From assembly GCA_030159075.1 (NCBI GenBank), contig BROG01000003.1:3791001-3855000 (forward strand): 64,000 nt of DNA, in the 5' to 3' direction. The DNA comes from Atrina japonica. Its lineage: Eukaryota; Mollusca; Bivalvia; Pterioida; Pinnidae. The translations under genes were made by a program, and so were the position numbers. Shown piece by piece: positions 23,266 through 34,401 of this stretch (positions within the stretch are counted from its first letter, which is position 1; the number at the start of each line of letters is the position of its first letter). The notes under the pieces were generated by a model. It was not told the DNA's origin. It ran no database searches and saw nothing but the letters and a program-made list of their open reading frames with translations.

Positions 23266-23600
23266 AACATGACCAAAGGTTATCAAGTGTGATTTAACAA
23301 GTCATGGACTAGTGTCCTGCCATGTGGAGTCTATGGTAATCAGGTGTGAGTTAACAAGTCATGGACTGGTGTCCTGCCATGTGGAGTCTATGGTAATCAG
23401 GTGTGAGTTAACAAGTCATGGACTGGTGTCCTGCCATGTGGAGTCTATGGTAATCAGGTGTGAGTTAACAAGTCATGGACTGGTGTCCTGCCATGTGGAG
23501 TCTATGGTTATCAGGTGTGAGTTAACAAGTCACAGACTTTTGTCCTGCCACCTGGAGTCTATGGTTATCAGGTGTGAGTTGTTACGTCATGGTGCACTTT
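23266..23600 (+). repeat. 57-bp minisatellite, ~5.5 copies
   Basis: The unit starts 'gtcatggactggtgtcctgc', with starts at 23301, 23358, 23415, 23472 and 23529. Partial units flank both sides. Copies 2-4 are nearly identical and the last two diverge. Because 57 is divisible by three, the repeat stays open in one frame over 98 codons, which does not make it a gene. Confidence 0.95.
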
Positions 23601-23912
23601 CATTATGAGTCCCATCCTCATCTATTGTATAAGTACATGTGCCAGCTTTTGTAGCCAAAATGAAGTATATACATGTACAAAATGATACCACCGAACACTT
23701 ATAAATCAAATTTCATTTAACTAATACATAAATTGATACCAATAAGATAAACCAGAGCAATCAATAATAAAATCTGTCGCTACTATTTAACGTATAAGCC
23801 ATTATACTAATTAGTAATTTAAAAGTAATCAAATTAATTAGGATTTTGTGAGTGAAAATAACCATGTCATCTAATATCAAAGAGGAAATGGCATCTTTCT
23901 TTCTCTCTCTCT

Positions 23913-23913
<1 letters not shown>
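23601..23913. other. Unassigned sequence
   Basis: Nothing recognised. Confidence 0.5.

Positions 23914-23966
<53 letters not shown>
23914..23966 (+). repeat. (CA)n microsatellite
   Basis: About 26 CA units abutting the MITE at 23966. Confidence 0.95.
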
Positions 23967-23969
<3 letters not shown>

Positions 23970-24149
23970 GGAATCTCATTATCTTCAAATTCACAAGATC
24001 ACCCCAATTACTTCGAGTTATCCAAAACTTTAGATTACTGAAATTTTAATTACCCTATTTTCCTCTCCATATAAAATCAGGACCAACAGTTCAACTTTGA
24101 AACATCCAGATTTCGACTTATCCAATTCTGTCATAACAATCTTTCACTG
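23966..24149 (+). mobile_element. MITE-like element, 'CTTCGAGTTATCC' family
   Basis: Starts CAGTGGAATCTCATTATC and ends 'aacaatctttcactg' before TA. Internal 'ttcgagttatcc' and 'tttcgacttatccaatt' match 53860-54057. No coding capacity. It is flanked by CA repeats on the left and TA repeats on the right. Confidence 0.7.
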
Positions 24150-24157
24150 TATGTATG

Positions 24158-24234
<77 letters not shown>

Positions 24235-24262
24235 ATAAACAGACCCATACTTTTCAATGATC

Positions 24263-24320
<58 letters not shown>
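24150..24320 (+). repeat. Two (TA)n microsatellites
   Basis: TA repeats at about 24163-24230 and 24265-24320, separated by 34 bases of unique sequence. Confidence 0.95.
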
Positions 24321-24324
<4 letters not shown>

Positions 24325-25139
24325 TATAACTGTTTTTAGGATAGACTATAAGGTTACAAAGTATGCTTATATAAACAGGTCATGTTAGTAAACATTCATA
24401 TCATTTGCAATTTATCATATTGAATAACATTAACGATAACACTGAAATAAAGATAGGCAATTGTCTACATAAATTGTCTGAATTCTTTGCATGTTGCCAT
24501 CTTCAATTATCTTCAAGTTAAAGATGAAAAAAAATAAAACCAATAAAACGTATATATATCAAAATAACTGAAATTTCAAACAACTTAAATAAATAAAAAA
24601 AAAAAAGATTTGTGATGTGTTCACTTCATATGTATTGATAAATGAACTTACATCAGGTATCTTATAAATCAACAAATAAAAGTGCAACATATCTGTACGA
24701 GTACTGAGTTATTCCCCTTTAATCTCAATTTCTCTCAACACTCGTACTCTTTCACAGACTATAATGTGAAGGGTCGAGATTTGATTTTCTCTTTTTTAGG
24801 TAAAAATTGATTGACTTAAAGGAAAATCACACTGACCTATGGGGGCTGTTTTGGGGTCAGGTTATAAGACCGATTCCCAGTGCAAAAATGGCTTGTTTCC
24901 CCCATTCAAAATATGCAAAAATTTCTAATTTAAAGTTTCAAAATAAAGAATCTTCAAAGAAATGCTGTAAATCTAATTGTTTGGTTTCGGTTAAAATGTC
25001 ATATATTTTACCAATTTTTTTTTTTTTTTTTTTTATCCTGTACCCAAAACTTAGGAGGTAGCAAAATACCAGACTTAGAACAATACAAGTCCTGTCACTT
25101 AATAAAATTGGACATTTTTCAATACTGGTTCTATATAAA
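24321..25139. other. Unassigned sequence
   Basis: No gene recognised; T run at 25015-25034. Confidence 0.55.
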
Positions 25140-25318
25140 CAGTCAAACTTATCTATACCACTCAATGGAACAGGCAAAAGTAGCTGTTCTACACAGGTGG
25201 ACTTTATAAAGCTGTTCATTCATTACAAAAGATAAGTTGGGTTATATTTGAATAACCATTATAGGAAGGTGCAACTTTACATGTATACGGAGGTGGCCTT
25301 TAATGCAAGTATGATTAT
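25140..25318 (+). mobile_element. MITE-like element, 'CAGTCAAACTT' family
   Basis: Begins CAGTCAAACTTATC and ends 'aagtatgattata'. Collinear with 59732-59893 through 'gttgggttatatttgaata' and the 'aggtg(c/g)cctttaatg' right part. It sits directly beside the next MITE. Confidence 0.65.
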
Positions 25319-25324
25319 AATATA

Positions 25325-25504
25325 CAGTAAAACCTGTATATAGGGGCCACCCAAGGGAGCAGAAAATATTGGCCTTTATGTGCAGGTGACCCTTATACAC
25401 AGGTTCAATTTAGTTGAAGTATGCAGTCAAGGGATTTGAAAAAAACTGGCCTCTATAGACAGGTTATCCTTATATAGAGGTGGCCACTATAGCAGGTTTT
25501 ACTG
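25325..25504 (+). mobile_element. MITE-like element, 'TATAGAGGTGGCC' family
   Basis: TA-flanked, starts CAGTAAAACCTGTATATAGG and ends 'gcaggttttactg'. At 180 bp it is the cleanest uninterrupted copy on this strand and serves as reference for 13223-13401, 27744-27919 and 30575-30977. Confidence 0.85.
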
Positions 25505-25759
25505 TAGTTCTTTTTCATAATGCATCTTAATTAGGGATACCATTTTAAAAATATTTTTTGTTCATAGAACATACATGGTAAAATTTGAAATTTAATGAAT
25601 TGGGTGAATGGGAATCTTTTGGCCTACACTTAGTTATTCCCCTTGTACCTATATGCCACTTAAGATCCTAGATCTAGGTTCATATGGCTTTTGGAAGTGA
25701 CTGTTCCTTTGTCCAGCATTCAGCAAAATAAATGAAAGTTGCAGGTAATTTAGATGTGA

Positions 25760-26062
25760 CTTAAAACTGAGGTCATTAATCACATCAGGAGTGGCATGAG
25801 AACCTTCTCTGCATCAGTCCATAGCACAGGTCAAAATTTGTAGCACTTCACCTATAGCTGATGAGACTTACAACTGTGATCCAGTGTCATAGCAGACATT
25901 GGTGTCAGTCAGAAGCACAGGTCAATCAGATGAGACTTACAACTGTGATCTAGTGTCACAGCAGACATTTGTGTCAGTCAATAGCACAGGTCAAAATTTA
26001 TTGCACTTTACCTATAGCTGGTGATGCTTTCATATAAGTGAAAACGTTTGACAGGTCATAAA
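25760..26062 (+). mobile_element. Degenerate SINE with internal tandem duplication
   Basis: Contains 'gcacaggtcaaaatttgtag' and 'cacttcacctatagctg', also seen (minus strand) at 46400-46630 and in part at 31515-31550. A block starting 'gatgagacttacaactgtga' occurs twice in tandem. No tRNA head or target duplication seen. Confidence 0.45.
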
Positions 26063-26667
26063 TTAACTTAAAAAAAAAATACTAAAGCAAACATAATAAA
26101 ATGATAAAAGGTCTAATGAATAAAGTTCTAAACAAATCCTAGCATTAGGATCAACTTCACAGAACCTGTGTATGTCATTTCAGTGATCATGTTAAAATCT
26201 GTAATGCTCAGGGGCATTTGTGTTTCACTAACACTTCATGTTTACTTTTAAATTCTACAATCAGATCGGTTATCACGCTTTGTGCTGTACCATCTGTCGT
26301 AACAAGTTTGAAATGTGTTACATTATGAGAAAAAAAAAACGCTTTGTTATTGTTACACAAGTTTGGTTTATTTTTTACATAAGTTCCGTTTATTTTTTTA
26401 TAATTGCTGAAAGATTATGTTGGTTAAAATTCTCATCAAAATTGTAAAGACAGGAGAAAGTACAGATGTACTTAAGACAGAGACACCAATACAACATAAA
26501 AAAAACATAAAAAATTTATAAACATTTCTTAACAAATAAAATTGTACTATAATGACTGACAATAAAGGCTCTTTTCTTCTACTAGTGTTTCTACATGTAC
26601 CTCTGTAAGTATATGTAATTGTTTGTGAAGCTTTCTTCCAATTCTCATTCACAGATTGGCATACGCG
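26062..26667. other. Unassigned sequence
   Basis: No gene recognised. Short frames at 26238-26447 (+) and 26398-26652 (-) have no supporting motif. Confidence 0.55.
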
Positions 26668-26680
26668 GGAGTCAACATTT
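26668..26680 (+). repeat. Target site duplication, left (GGAGTCAACATTT)
   Basis: Exact 13-bp copy at 26852-26864 on the other side of the SINE. Confidence 0.85.
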
Positions 26681-26851
26681 TGTTTATTTGTTTATTGTTG
26701 TTTAAGGTCCCACTCAAGAATCTTTCACTCATATGGGGAAGTCACCAAATGCTGGTGAAGGGCTTCAAAATTTGGCCTATGCTCGACACTTAGGGCCATT
26801 GAGCAGTGAGAGTTCTTTAACGTGCCGACACTACTGTGACACGGGACCTCA
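26681..26851 (-). mobile_element. 5'-truncated tRNA-Lys-like SINE
   Basis: Minus-strand copy of the 6338-6616 family: the tail (TTGTTTATTTGTTTATTG on plus) is on the left and the sequence stops in the body before the tRNA head. Exact 13-bp target duplications show that it inserted in this truncated form, as expected for incomplete target-primed reverse transcription. Confidence 0.9.
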
Positions 26852-26864
26852 GGAGTCAACATTT
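26852..26864 (+). repeat. Target site duplication, right (GGAGTCAACATTT)
   Basis: Matches 26668-26680 exactly. Confidence 0.85.
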
Positions 26865-27743
26865 AATTTTTGTGCAAATTTACAGGTATTTATATGGTAA
26901 TTACGCATAAAGAGAAAACAAAATGCCTAAAATATTTCTTTTTTCTGCACCAGTTTTATAGTTAATATTTGGATTTCCTCGTAATTGAGCGTCTTTAATG
27001 AAATAGATCTTGTGTTCCATTGTGTGTCTCAAAAGAGGGACATGATTTTAAAAACGGCAATGAATGATACCATTTTAGTACATGTATATAGAAAGCTTAT
27101 ATGATAATATAAACAGAATTTGGTGAAATTCAGTAAACGAGCAAGTTTTAATTCCTACAAAATCAACACAAAATATTGGTAGAATAAGAAATAAGATATA
27201 TGTAGATTAAAAGAGACATTAATTATCAGTTCAGAGTATCCACATTTTCTGATGTTTGGTGATTGCTACCCGATATATTAAGTGATGGTTAGTTGATACT
27301 TTTAATCTCAGTACCTTCGATCACACAATTTATAATCCTGTTGTTTATTCACAAATATCAAAATATGAAAAACAGGATATTAAGAATTGTTTGTTATAGA
27401 TAAAGTATATGATAATAAATATTTTTTTTCCATTCTACTCTTGAAGGTTGAAATTCATATAGCATAAATGATCAGATTAAAGGGAGGCTACTCTTACACT
27501 AAATCTTCAATAACAAATATGGCTTGTGTCATGTTGGGTGCTTCACCAATGTTTACAGAAATATACTTTGATTTTTTTCTTTTTTTAATCAGTGTTTATA
27601 TAAAAAAAATGATATGATCTCAGAGTAAACTATTAGAATGAAAATCTATATGTATATATATTTAGTGTTAATTACACATTTTCAAAATTTCATTGACTTG
27701 TAAACCTGTTTTTCACAATTATTTGTGGAGTTGAAAAGAAGTA
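26865..27743. other. Unassigned AT-rich sequence
   Basis: No gene or repeat recognised. Confidence 0.6.
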
Positions 27744-27919
27744 CAGTAAAACCTGATATGGCAGCCACCTCTATAAGGATTACCTATTTATAAAGGCCAT
27801 TATTTTCAAGTCCCTTGACTGCATACTTCAACTAAATTGAACTTGTGTTTAAGGGTCACCTGCACATAAAGGTCAATATTTTCTGGTTCTTTAGGTGGCC
27901 CTATATACAGGTTTCACTG
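27744..27919 (-). mobile_element. MITE-like element, 'TATAGAGGTGGCC' family
   Basis: TA-flanked, starts CAGTAAAACCTGATATGG and ends 'acaggtttcactg'. Same orientation as 13223-13401 and opposite to 25325-25504. Confidence 0.8.
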
Positions 27920-28110
27920 TATATTGATTAAACAGTATAATTATAACTGGAAAGTCCACATTTCTTATTTTTCCTAATAACATAAATAACTAAAGAGTCC
28001 ATATTTGTTATTTTTATAATAACATAGATACTTAAAGGGGCACTAGCTGTGTTTTTCAAAAAACTATCCATTTTTACTAGTAAGATTGATAAACAATAAC
28101 AAAAAAGAGA

Positions 28111-28111
28111 T

Positions 28112-28150
<39 letters not shown>

Positions 28151-28161
28151 GTGTATATATA
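28111..28161 (+). repeat. (AT)n(GT)n(AT)n microsatellite
   Basis: AT units, then about 8 GT units, then AT units again. Confidence 0.9.
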
Positions 28162-28165
28162 TAAA

Positions 28166-30165
28166 AGAGATACATTCTTAAATTTCTATATATTTTGTGA
28201 AAATTGCTTGAGAAACCCAGCTTGGCACTTTTTCACTTGCAACTGATTAACTCAACCTTACTGTTTGTATATGAATACCACACTTCTATGATAAAAGAAA
28301 GTTAAATAGAATCTCCCTGAACAGCTCACAAAGTTATTTTTGCACAGGAAATCTAAAAAAAAAATAATTTTAAGTGAACACTTTCAATACATTTTATTGA
28401 GTACTAATAATTCATATCCTGAAAATTTCTCTCACACAACATCTGAAATGCTTTGAATAAGAATATTGGCAGGGAGCATATTAATTTATTTATATAAACT
28501 CATTTCATATAACTACACAGGAATGACAGATAGCATAGAAAGGGTAAGCCCTGACATCCTTTCACATGTTCAAGTAATGCTGCTGATGACTTATCCTAGG
28601 AGGCTTGATTATATGTCCCTCATCAGATGGAAGCTCAGCGGGAGCATAAAAATAAACAAACGATCACAAGGAACTAACAAACTGGTCGACATATGTAACG
28701 GAAGCTCTGTCAAATATTGCCACAGAAAACATTAGATGTCTTATTTCATATTCATGTCAAACATATATTTTATCTACAAGGTTATCTGTATCTAATAACC
28801 CCCTAACTCACACCCCCCCTAAAATACAACATAAATTGAAGGAAAACACTTCTTTATTAAAATACTGGTGTGAACAAAGTCATTGATTGTATTTATTTTT
28901 ACTTTTGCTTTTAAATCTGTCACAAGAAGAAGACAAATCTATCATTCCTAATATTCCTTCAAGGCATTCCAACAATCAATGTCTTTTTTATCTAATGATG
29001 GAGAATCTATAGTTAGCAAGAACTGTTGGATACACTATTGATTATTTTCCTCCAGTTCCCCCATTTGTAAAGCTTGCCACATGACTGCACATTACAATTG
29101 TATCGTAAGCTGTTACAAGCGACACCCAACTTCCCAGTGAAGAAGTCACATACCGCACCTGCCTCTCAAATGCAAATGAGTCCTCTTCCAATTGGTCATT
29201 TCAAAATAATGTACAATGAAAGATTTCATTTCCCTAATCATCTATTTCACAAAGACAAAAATGATCGCAAAATTTGTCAAAATGTCATAGCAACACTTTA
29301 ATATTAGTCTGATTGGAATTTTTTTTCTTCAAAAAGCAGCAATTTTAATCTGCAATACATAATTCATATAAATGATATTTATAAAGACTTCTGTGAAGAG
29401 AAAATAATGAAATAAACATGAAATACACGACTGTTTTTACACATAAAAGATTAAAAATACTCTTTAGAAATGCTTTGCCCAATGTAATATTGGCAAACAC
29501 ATTTTTTAAAACCATGAGACAGCTGCGAAAATATTATGTGGTCCTCATTATCAGCATACTAGAAAAACTGAAAACTCAACTAAAGTAAACATGGTGAAAA
29601 TTTTATCTTCTAAACTCTAATTTATAGGGAGACGCCATTCTTTTGAGGTAATCAGGACCATATGTGACGGTACTTGTCTGAACTGTTTACCAGAGTTTCA
29701 ATTTGGAGTTGAATATTTTATTATAGAGACCACAAAAGGAGTGAGAGATGTGCATCAACATACACTATAAGGAAAAAAGAAAACAACCGCAACAACAAAA
29801 CAACAACTGTAAATAAATGATATACAAAAAAAAAAAAAAGAAGGACAAAAGAAATAAGATTCCATTGTAAACATGAAAAGGTATAACATCTTGACATTTA
29901 AAAGTGACTTTTAAAACAGTATCCTTGAATAATTTGACAAATCGTTTTGAAATCGAATAATTTGAGAAAATCACCTCATACATGTTTTTCACTTGTTTGT
30001 AAACAATCATTAATGTACTACAGCATAAGATAATGTTAGAAGAGATGTCATCATTATCAGTTTGTACTTGATGTTTACAATGTCCAACTGTCAAAATGCA
30101 AGGGCCTGTACAGCTCACCTGGCTAATCTCAAATATATATGTACAGTAATAAACTTCTAATATAG

Positions 30166-30170
<5 letters not shown>
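28166..30170. other. Unassigned 2-kb stretch
   Basis: No gene recognised. A stretch near 29040-29300 is less AT-rich than its surroundings and contains ATGCAAAT and CCAATTGG, but nothing shows it is regulatory. An A run lies at 29827-29839. Confidence 0.5.
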
Positions 30171-30196
<26 letters not shown>

Positions 30197-30291
30197 ATAT
30201 CTATGTTTGTGTATATGCTTGTGTAGGCCTATACTCATAAGTAGGTACAGGTTCATGTGGATGTAATGGGGGGGTTGGGGGGTTGGGTTGA
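30171..30291 (+). repeat. (AT)n run followed by a G-tract cluster
   Basis: AT repeats at about 30171-30196. At 30267-30290 several G tracts separated by TT could form a G-quadruplex (property inferred from sequence). Confidence 0.7.
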
Positions 30292-30574
30292 ATGTGTACA
30301 CTTATGTGTGGGTAAAGTGAGGGAGTTGCATTTGTGTGTGTGTGGCAGATTTCACGAGTGTTAGTGTTACAAGAATAGAATTAATATTAATTGAATTAAT
30401 AACATGAACTAATTGTTCAACTTTATATACATGAATATGATATTTTGTGTAATATTACATCAAACTGACATATACATATACTGAAGTAACATTAATCATA
30501 AGCATTGATATTGAAAATAGTTATTGAAATTTTCCATCCAACAAAAGTAACACTACAATGTAGAAAGTGTGATA

Positions 30575-30977
30575 CAGTGAAACCTGTAAATAGGGGCCAT
30601 CCAAGGGACCAGACAATATTGACCTTTATGTGCAGGTGACCCTTATACACAGGCAGAGTTTTTGAAATTCACCGGTCTTACCAGAAAATCCGGTAAATTT
30701 TACTAAAGTCCAGTGAAATCTATCTAATAATTGGTCCAAATGACCAGTAATTTTCTATTTCATTTCAATTGTGTATATATACAAACCAGTAAAAAAATTT
30801 CTTTGACCAGTGAAATTCCTTTATTCACGGTCCGGTTGATCAGTAATTTTTTTTTTATTTCAAAATATCTGCACAGGTTCAATTTATTTGAAGTATGCAG
30901 TCAAGGGACTTGAAAAAACTGGCATTTATAAACAGGTAATCCTTATATAGAGGTGGCCGCTATAGCAGGTTTTACTG
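30575..30977 (+). mobile_element. MITE of the 'TATAGAGGTGGCC' family, interrupted
   Basis: TA-flanked ends CAGTGAAACCTGTAAATAGG and 'gcaggttttactg' match 25325-25504, but the span is 403 bp because a 218-bp element (30654-30871) sits inside. Removing that element and one CACAGG copy restores collinearity with 25325-25504. Confidence 0.85.
30654..30871. mobile_element. Nested 218-bp element, CAGAG...CTG ends, 6-bp target duplication
   Basis: Inserted in a MITE. CACAGG occurs on both sides (30648-30653, 30872-30877) and once in the uninterrupted relative. Ends CAGAGTTTTTGAAAT and 'atttcaaaatatctg' are imperfect inverted repeats. The inside repeats 'gaccagtaattt'-like motifs. Possibly hAT-like by its CAG ends, but hAT usually gives 8 bp, so the family is uncertain. 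Confidence 0.7.
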
Positions 30978-30979
30978 TA

Positions 30980-31754
30980 TTAGCAACCGACTTCCTCTTT
31001 ATTTCATATATAACCTTTGTGTAACATTAGCATGAACGGAATGATTTCAGTGGGACTTGTCCATGTAACACTAACAGCCCTGAAATCTGCCATGTATGTG
31101 TGTGTTACATAACTTCAAAATCAATTTCATGCATGAAGTTTGACCAATCATATTTATAACCTGAACAGTTAACAAGACAAAAAAGCTATTAATATGCAGT
31201 ATTTCATTAAATAGTATTTATAAGCACATTACATATTGTAAAGAATTTAGTTCCCTGGGACCAAACACATCAGAAAATCATTGCATGGGGAAGAAGTCAA
31301 AAAAAATAATTGCTTTAGCTTAATTTATCAACTGCAAACTTAGGTTATGGATCTATCTGCATCAATTTAAACATTGGACTTTCAAAAACAGGCTAAGGCA
31401 ATTCCTTCAACAAGTGCTTGGCATAGGAAGTGAGTCAGAAGAAGTCTTTCAGATAAGATGTATACCTGGTTCCCATGTCACATCTAGGGGACGAAAACAA
31501 CATTGATTTCATTGGCATCAGTCCAAAGCACAGATCAAAATTTATGGCAGGTTGTTATTCACTGTTTAAAACCACAATACAAGTAAACAAAGCTTAACAG
31601 AAGTTATACTCGAGTCATGGATTAAATGAGACCAAGATCTTAGGCGAAAAAAGAGGTGTGTCCGACTTTGAAATTATAACCACATTGTTGTGCATGTAAG
31701 TCCAAGAATTGGTCAACAAGACATGTTAGAGAGACACTGAGCCCTGTAAGCTAA
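30980..31754. other. Unassigned sequence
   Basis: No gene. A fragment at 31515-31550 resembles the degenerate SINE at 25760-26062. Confidence 0.5.
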
Positions 31755-31870
31755 ACCACTAGGCTTTTTTCTGCCATTTTTGGGGAACTTGCCACTGGCA
31801 ACACAACTGGGAATTTTAATCTGAATTTGTGTAACAATGGGAAAACATGTTTGCACACATGTAAATAAAA
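31755..31870 (+). repeat. Dispersed repeat, inverted partner at 36497-36600
   Basis: Shares 'ggcaacacaactgg', 'aattttaa' and 'tgaatttgtgt' in order with the reverse complement of 36497-36600. No terminal structure recognised. Confidence 0.6.
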
Positions 31871-32756
31871 AAGTTAGGGGATCTCTTCTTTTATGCATTG
31901 ATTTGGGAAATGGGAATTTTTTTCATCATATTGGGGGGAAGGACATGTATTTTGAGGGATCATGGGGGGCGATAATCGGAACTAACATCCCCGCTATTGA
32001 ACTAAACCTTGTGAAATCTCCATTCCATCAAGTATGTAGTAGGTGGGATTGTAAACAGCATAGATTTGATATTTACACAACATGTAAGTAAATTGTTGTT
32101 GATACAGATAACTGATAAGTTGTAAACTAGTTTTGTTGACAAGGAAGAAAGTTACATCACCTGTGTATACACACAGTCTTGATAAACAGTGTAATAACCA
32201 TCTTAACTAATTAGTGACTTATCAGTGTAATCTATTATTGGAGTGATCAAGATAAAAAAGTGTTATGGACACCAGCAGGTGTCCCTGTTATAGAAAAGTC
32301 TCCTGTGAGGGAATCCATAATACATCAGCATATTAAACTTCTCTCTGGAAAGTACAGAATTGTTCGGAAAGTACAACAGAAATAAAGATATAAAAGTACA
32401 TCTAACTGAAAGTTCATACACCATGTCTTTAATTTTAAGTTCACTTAACTTCAATATATTATAGACGATTAGGTTAAATACATGTATATTGACTGTTAAA
32501 CACTTGATTAATTTTTTGTTAAATAAATGTAACCTTTTCCCTTTAACTAAAAAAAAAAATGTTTTTCGTCAATTTGGTAAACGATTAAGCAAGGACTGGA
32601 TAACACACCAAGTAAAAGCATTTTATGCTAAAGACATGTCCTGATGATATCCTTATATAAAATATTTTTATTGAATGTTTGATTGTAGAGAGAAGACGGG
32701 TATAACATCCTAACAAACTAATTACTAATGTCAATTTGTAAATATACAAAGTACCC
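31871..32756. other. Unassigned sequence
   Basis: No gene, RNA or repeat recognised. Confidence 0.55.
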
Positions 32757-32784
32757 GTGTATCTATCTATCTATCTATCTATCT
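32757..32784 (+). repeat. (ATCT)n microsatellite
   Basis: Six ATCT units. Confidence 0.95.
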
Positions 32785-32844
32785 ACACGACTGCTACAGT
32801 TGTCCTCACAGTTTATATGTACAAAATATATAGATAGTGTGAAG

Positions 32845-33050
32845 GGCCTCCATAGCATAATGTTTAGAGCATGAAGTTTCTAATCTCCAATCAGCCGGGT
32901 GGTCGACCTCTGCTGGAACCTAATCTGATTTTGTGAAAATGTTTGCCAGTTAACTCACAGAAGGATGGTGGTGTATTCCTGGGTATATTACCACCACCAT
33001 ATAAATAAAATTATTTTCAATTGTGGGGAAAAACACCAATAAAACAAAAC
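32845..33050 (+). mobile_element. SINE, class II tRNA-like family, diverged
   Basis: 'gtttagagcatgaagtttct' and 'tgctggaacctaatctgatt' align with 1832-1995 and 9091-9340. It ends near 'ggggaaaaacaccaataaaac'. The A-box side is degraded. Confidence 0.5.
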
Positions 33051-34296
33051 TAATGGTGAGTTAATGGTGGCAGTTTTTTAATGTGCCTTAACAACTGCAA
33101 GTTAACAGCAATTAGCACAAATGTCAACAACAGCAATTAGTACATGTACAAATGTCATCTCTTCATGAGTTTGAGTGACAACAGTAACATTGTTCATAAA
33201 AAAAAATCTCAAAATAATGCCAATACCTAACATATAACAGTTAAATAACCTTCAGGATGGAACTGAACTCTGGCAAAACACTTTAAAAGACTGTCACGGT
33301 TTATTTGTTGAGCTGCCTGACCACAGCTAATTAAAATAAGTGAATATTCAATTACCATTTAATCTCCATGTTGATCCTTTGAAAAAAAAAGATTCAAGTG
33401 AAAAACAAGAAGCAGTCTTGGTGTGTGCCAATATGAATAAGTAACCTATAGGTCAGATGAAAAAGTCAACTCCTAGGAAAAGTTCTGGGGGTATTGACTT
33501 TTGGCAAAAATTATATCAATCAACATGTAAATTACAAAATAACAGGGGAAAAAGCCATAATTCTGTCTTGTAAGTATAAAGGTCAAATCTACATGTGTAC
33601 AATACAAATTTATGTCAAAATTATCAACCCATCAAAAGAACTAATTTTGTGTAAAATGTTATTTGACGGCACAAAATCCATTTACCAAATCCAATTTTAA
33701 TACAAAAACATGTGAAAGCCGCCCCAGGGAGGCGAAAAAATCCTCAAAGTTCTTGGTTCTAAGTCAATACACATCCAAGTGCAGCAAAGTAACCCTATCT
33801 TCCTTCAATTCTGATTCATTTCCTCGCACATTTTTTATGAAGAAATGAAAACTAAGAGCCATCTGGCTGCTGTGTCTAATTCAAAGCATATCACAGCACT
33901 TGACAAGGGCTGGGACACGCTCTGAGTTTTAACTTTGACAATCTACATGCTGAGGAAGCAATACAAATACATTCTCATCACTTGTAATAAACTGCTACAG
34001 GCACCGTTATCTTTACAGATTCTTAAACATCCATATTACTTTTCAAAATATCAGATGAGGGACCCCAAGGGAATCTCTCAAATACTCAAATTATCTGGTA
34101 ATGTCAATGGAAAGGACAAAACTATCATAAAAACCAAACATCCTCCTTTATTCATATATAAAATTGACTATGGATCAAAAAGAAAAGTTGTGATTGAAAA
34201 AATCCCACTAAAATCCCCTGAAGATAACATTTAGTCACATTCCATTCTCATTTACTTTCTTTGATTAAAAATGAACATAAACAAAAAATTATCAGT
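33051..34296. other. Unassigned sequence
   Basis: A 99-codon frame (33935-34234, +) has a lysine- and isoleucine-rich reading but no recognised domain and no start or splice context worth claiming. Confidence 0.5.
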
Positions 34297-34401
34297 GGGG
34301 GGGGGGGGGGGGGGGGGGGGGGGAACAGATAAATCTCTTAAGACATATACAACGTTTTTATCCCCCCCCCCCCCCCCCCCCAAAAAAAAAAAAAAAAAAA
34401 A
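34297..34401. repeat. G27 ... C20 A20 homopolymer cluster
   Basis: 27 G (34297-34323), a 38-bp unique spacer, 20 C (34362-34381), then 20 A. G and C runs facing each other could pair as a hairpin. Lengths are likely imprecise in the assembly. Confidence 0.85.

Noticed and set aside
23312..23608. 98-codon repeating frame
   Set aside because: Result of a 57-bp repeat unit divisible by three; treated as a minisatellite.
26238..26447. Short frame with Cys-rich start, possible RING-like exon
   Set aside because: Only a few cysteines, AT-rich remainder, no complete metal-binding pattern.
29040..29300. Possible regulatory element with ATGCAAAT and CCAATTGG
   Set aside because: Single short motifs are expected by chance in this much sequence; no cluster or adjacent gene.
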